Assembly (NCBI GenBank): GCA_039707655.1
Contig: CM077665.1
Span: 141,981,148 to 142,045,147 of the forward strand
Reading direction: 5' to 3'
Source: Elymus sibiricus
Taxonomy: Eukaryota > Streptophyta > Magnoliopsida > Poales > Poaceae
DNA: 64,000 bases
The translations under genes were made by a program, and so were the position numbers. The notes beneath the pieces were generated by a model. The model had not been told where the DNA came from and did not search any database. It worked only from the letters and a program-made list of their open reading frames with translations. Positions 60,015 through 64,000 of this stretch are shown piece after piece; position 1 is the stretch's first letter; each line of letters starts with the position of its first letter.

Positions 60015-61410
60015 GGTGTCAGCCTCCCCGTCTTATAGTTTTTCTCGAACGATGCTTTGGGTGATTCTGAGCATCGAGAGGTTAAATGGTTGTGTAGTAG
60101 TTAGGTGTGTTTACTTCCCAAACACTGTAAGTTGGATTAGTCAATGTTTCGGTACTAGATAATGAAATCCTTTACATGTGGGTAAAGAGTACAACCTCTG
60201 CAGAGTCTAACCTATTCGAATAGTTGTGTCCACAGTCAAGGACATTGGGTTGACAGGTCAAGTGTTGGTCTCAGTGTCGGTTCATAGAGAACAAAAATAT
60301 TTAATTATAGAAATGAACTTGTGATCATCAGGAATATTATTGTTGATTATTGGACTAACCTTCTTCTCTTATTGATGCATCGAGTATCACTTGGGATGGT
60401 TTTACCACCTGGATACTCGTGTTCTTATTTTTAACATAAGCCTTTATGCGGTGTCGCTTTAGACACGTGAGTGTGGCACTCTTCTTATTATTATTTTCGA
60501 TATAAGCCCTTTATGCAGTGTTGCTTAGACGCCCGACTGCAACATGTTCTGCAAGACCTTTTGAGGTGTCACTCCAGACACCTGACTGGCACAGCTATTT
60601 TCATGGAATTCTCAGGAGGGCTACTGCCTGATATTCCATAAGTTCTTCTATTTTATTGGAATTTTTGGGAGGACTACCACCCAATATTCCATTTACATTT
60701 CCTTTTCCTAGGAATTTTTGAGAGGATTACTGCCCGACTTTCCATTTATGCATTCATCAAGATTCTTCTGGGAAGGTTCTACCTCCTAAGGATCATCACT
60801 TCAATTTTATTTACTTCATCATATTGTGTTGTTACATAATTGATTATTTATTGGATTTAATCTAACCTGAATATATGCATTATGTCTGCATTCGGTATAT
60901 TATATGTCCAAATTGTCTTGCGAGTACTTTCAAGTACTCACCTGGCTTGTTGATTTGGTCAGATATTGACGAGGGTGATCTTATGGATGAAGAGTACGCT
61001 AGCGAGTCCGACGCCTAGAGGAGTCCTAGTCAGTTGTCTTGCGATCCTGGAGTCTATCACTCGTACCATCCACCGGTGCTTCCGCCATGCAAATAAAAGC
61101 CTCACTCCGAGGCTTGACTTACCGTATTGTATTAGAGTCATGTCACCACCACTCCACTGTGACATAACCAGCACCACCAGATATTGCGAGTGAGTAGTAC
61201 TACAACCACCCCACTATCATATATTTGCCTCTATCATATATTGGCGTGCTTGTAATAAATTGTTGAACACCTCATCTCAACCATGTAATATATTATGTAC
61301 TACTGGATTTCTGTATCAAGGATTGTCTACCAATGTGATTTTCATCTTGTTCAGGTATGACATAAGGGTTATTTCTGATAAATGTTTTATTCGGAAAAAG
61401 GTCCTAACAA
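60015..61410 (+). repeat. LTR fragment of another family
   Basis: No gene seen. It contains GAGTACTTTCAAGTACTC...GGCTTGTTGATTTGG near 60920-60960, a motif also found inverted in the long LTR at 38847. It probably ends with GGTCCTAACA near 61409. Confidence 0.5.
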
Positions 61411-62197
61411 GAAAGGGCTAGCGAGATGCCATATCATCATATTATATCATGATTGTTTTGACAAATTGTTGGCATGTGAGATATTTTATTATTGCTCGCT
61501 AGTTGGTTATGTTATTGCCATGAGTAAATATAATACCTAAGTGTTATCATCGATATGGTTATTTATGATCTTTGCTAAAAACCTAAACGCTAGCTAAGAA
61601 AATATATGGCAACGAGAGCAGAAGAATTTGAAGAATTTTTCTTTATCACTTTTAGATTATCAACTGAATTGCTTGAGGACAAGCAATGAGTTAAGCTTGG
61701 GGGAGTTGATACGTCTCCAACGTATCTACTTTTCCAAACATTTTGCTCTTGTTTTAGACTCTAATTTGCATGATTTGAATGAAACTTACAAGGACTGACG
61801 TTGTTTTTCAGCAGAACTACCGTGGTGTTACTTTTGTGTAGAAATAAAAGTTGTCGGAATTGGACGAAACTTTGTGGAGATTTTTGCTGGAATATATAAA
61901 GAATATTGGAGTGAAGAACCATCGGAGAGGGGCCACGAGCTGCCACCAAGGCAATTGGGCGCGCCCTGTTGCCTTGGGAGGCTAGCTCCTCTGACCCTAA
62001 TTCCGGTCCTATAAATTCCTATGCCCCGAGAAAAAATAAGAGAGAAGTTTTCATCGCGTTTTACGACACGGAGCCGTCGCCACCTCATGTTCTTCCTCGA
62101 GAGGGCTGATCTGGAGTCCGTTTGGGGCTCCAGAGAGGGGGATTCATCGCCATCGTCATCACCAACCCTTCTCCGTCAACACCCCCATGATGCTCAC
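61411..62197 (+). mobile_element. E4: 3' end and partial LTR of a diverged E1-family element
   Basis: 61411-61706 aligns with 58325-58630 and ends in a strong polypurine tract. The LTR starts TGATACG at 61707 and is cut at 62197. The LTR differs noticeably from E3, so this is an older or separate subfamily. Confidence 0.8.
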
Positions 62198-63429
62198 TGA
62201 TACGTATCCAACATATCTTTAATTTTTTATTGTTCCATGCTATAATATTATCATTCTACGATACTTTTTAAGAATTTATTATTGATTTATATTATTTTTT
62301 AGCACTAACCTATTAATCCAGTGCCAAGTGCCGTTGTCGTTTTCTACATGTTTTTGGTTTTTCAGGAATACTATACCAAACGAAGTCCAAATACGCCGAA
62401 AAATTTTGATGATTTTTTCTAGACAAAAATAAGACCTGGAAGCTTTGGAGGAAGACCGGAGGGAACACGGGGTGCCCCCAAGCCAACGGCGCATGCCCAA
62501 GGGGGGTGGCCATGCCCTGATGGCTTGGGGCCACCTCCCCGCTCTCCTGGCCCTCATGTTTGGCCTATAAAGTCATATTAAATCCAAAAATCCTAAAGAG
62601 CCTCCCAAAACACTTTTTTCGCCCCGCAAGTCTTTGTTCCGCCGTGTGCCCATCTGGAGCCCTGCTCCCGTGCCCTGTCGGAGGGGGGTCAATCTCGGAG
62701 GGCCTCTACATCAACCTTGTTGCTCCCATGGTGATGTGTGAGTATTTCACCACAGACCTACGGGTCCGTAGTTAGTACCTAGATGGCTATCTCTCTCTAT
62801 GTTCTTCGCTGCCATGATCAACGCGATTCCCGCGATGATCTATCTTATGTAATCAGTCTGTGTGGTGTGTTTGTTGGGATCCGATGAATTGTGGGTTTAT
62901 GTTTAGATTATTCATGAAGAAGATTTGAGTCTCCTCTAAATTATTATTTGCATGATTATTATAGCTTCATAATTCTCTCCGATCTACCGGTTTAGTTTGG
63001 CCAACTAAATTGGTTTATCTTAAGTGGGAGAGGTGCGTTGTAGTTGTTCAATCTTGCGGTGCTCTATATCCTAGTGATAAAGTAGGGAACAAGACACGTA
63101 TTGTATTGTTTCTACTAAGGGTAAAACGATGGGGTTCATTCATACTAATTGGATTTACTTTGTCTACATCATGTCATCATTCTCCAAGCATTACTCTGTT
63201 TTACTTAATACTCTAGATGCATTCTGGATAGCAGTCGATGGGTGGAGTAATAGTAGTAGATGCAGGCAGGAGTTGGTCTACTTGTTTATAGACGTGATGC
63301 ATATATGCATGATCATTGCCGTGAATAAATATTGCATAACTATGCGCTTTTCTATCAATTGCCCAACAGTAATTTGTTTACCCACCGTATGCTTTCTTCG
63401 AGAGAGAAGCCTCTAAGGAAAACTATGGC
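62198..63429 (+). repeat. E5: long AT-rich LTR, gypsy-type
   Basis: Starts TGATACGTATCC, matching the very common Triticeae LTR type TGATACGTCTCCAACGTATC. It has a GC-rich leader (62440-62720) and an AT-rich remainder. It is cut by the LARD-family LTR at 63430. Small ORFs are shadows. Confidence 0.75.
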
Positions 63430-64000
63430 TGTCGGATTTCGGGCTCCGCAAAACCCTCAAGGTTCGAACACAGGGGCGTGTGCGAAGATTCCCTGCAGCC
63501 TCGTCCTACCCTGGTTCGCTACTCGATGACTACTACAGCGAACTCGCTCGATGGCGAGGAAGAAGATGAACACAGTGGTTTACTCAGGTTCGGGCCGCTA
63601 CGAAGCGTAATACCCTACTCCTGCTTTGGTGGATTGCCTCCCGGGGAGGTATGGTGGATGAACTGGTACAATGGTTTCGAGCCTCGTGAGGGCGCTCGAG
63701 AGGTGTTCGTGGCTTTCTGCCTTGTCTGGTGTCGGTGTGTTCGCCCCCTCTTCTACGGCGCAGCCGAGCCTCTCTATATAGCTGAGGCCCAGGTCCTCTT
63801 CCCTTATCACAATGGCGGGAAGGAATCCCACAACGGCCAAATTTGAAGGGGGACAGGAGTTCATGCCCGCCCTGCCCAAAGGTGGTCTTTGCCTGCAAAG
63901 TAGTTGTTGATGATGCAGAGGTGGGCTCGACGATGACATCCGTCCTGCGGGGCTCGTGCTCGTGGTCTTGTTGCACCAGAATGGAAACCTTTGGGGGATG
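63430..64000 (-). repeat. Inverted LARD-family LTR, continuing past the window
   Basis: The inverted complement of 42118-42938: its end TGTCGGATTTCGGG corresponds to the LTR 3' end, and 63985-64000 corresponds to about 42445. Several indels and many substitutions separate them, so they are two different insertions. Confidence 0.85.

Overview
The window looks like intergenic DNA from a large-genome grass, most likely Triticeae (wheat, Aegilops, barley or rye). It is almost entirely transposable elements nested in one another. The support is two CACTA transposons with grass-type subterminal repeats, a Stowaway MITE with the common Triticeae terminus, plant Ty1/copia and Ty3/gypsy-type LTR elements, and plant-style introns. 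I found no intact host gene. The only host-like coding piece is a fragment of a TBL-type acetyltransferase gene carried inside a CACTA.

Left half (1-38376). A minus-strand non-autonomous LTR element (called E1; gag-protease plus an extra ORF, no pol) ends at 30596. Two CACTA elements sit inside its gag: CACTA-1 (12096-23471, target duplication TCA) and CACTA-2 (23865-28919, target duplication AGC). CACTA-1 carries a transposase gene broken by four in-frame stops and a second, apparently intact 7-exon gene (Transposase_24-like region, proline-rich linker, Ulp1-like protease). CACTA-2 is composite: two CACTA-like modules flank about 1.5 kb of foreign DNA, a MITE has inserted into it, and one module holds tRNA-like pol III boxes. 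A 7.1-kb piece of E1 plus the first 272 bp of CACTA-1 is tandemly duplicated (1-5250 repeats 7117-12367) with a 3-bp microhomology junction. E1 interrupts a minus-strand copia element (30597-38376).

Middle (38377-44541). The copia lies in the gag start of a minus-strand LTR element with a long LTR (38847 to about 41761). A small gypsy-type fragment follows, then a GC-rich LARD-like element (LTR 42118-42938) whose interior has six 54-bp repeats.

Right half (44542-64000). Two relatives of E1 lie head to head: E2 (minus, 44542-50860) and E3 (plus, 50917-60014). Both 5' LTRs are cut within 17 bp of the same LTR position, near the predicted transcription start, and are separated by 56 bp of filler. 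E2 lost gag-pro but has a clean, strongly diverged 360-codon version of the extra ORF in an otherwise closely similar scaffold. After E3 come LTR debris, a fourth relative (E4), a long AT-rich LTR (E5) and an inverted LTR of the LARD family running off the end.

Order of events read from the nesting: long-LTR element, then copia, then E1, then the CACTAs, then the MITE and the 7.1-kb duplication. The extra ORF stays readable in copies whose gag is dead, which makes it and its LTR-like upstream leader the most interesting undescribed unit here.
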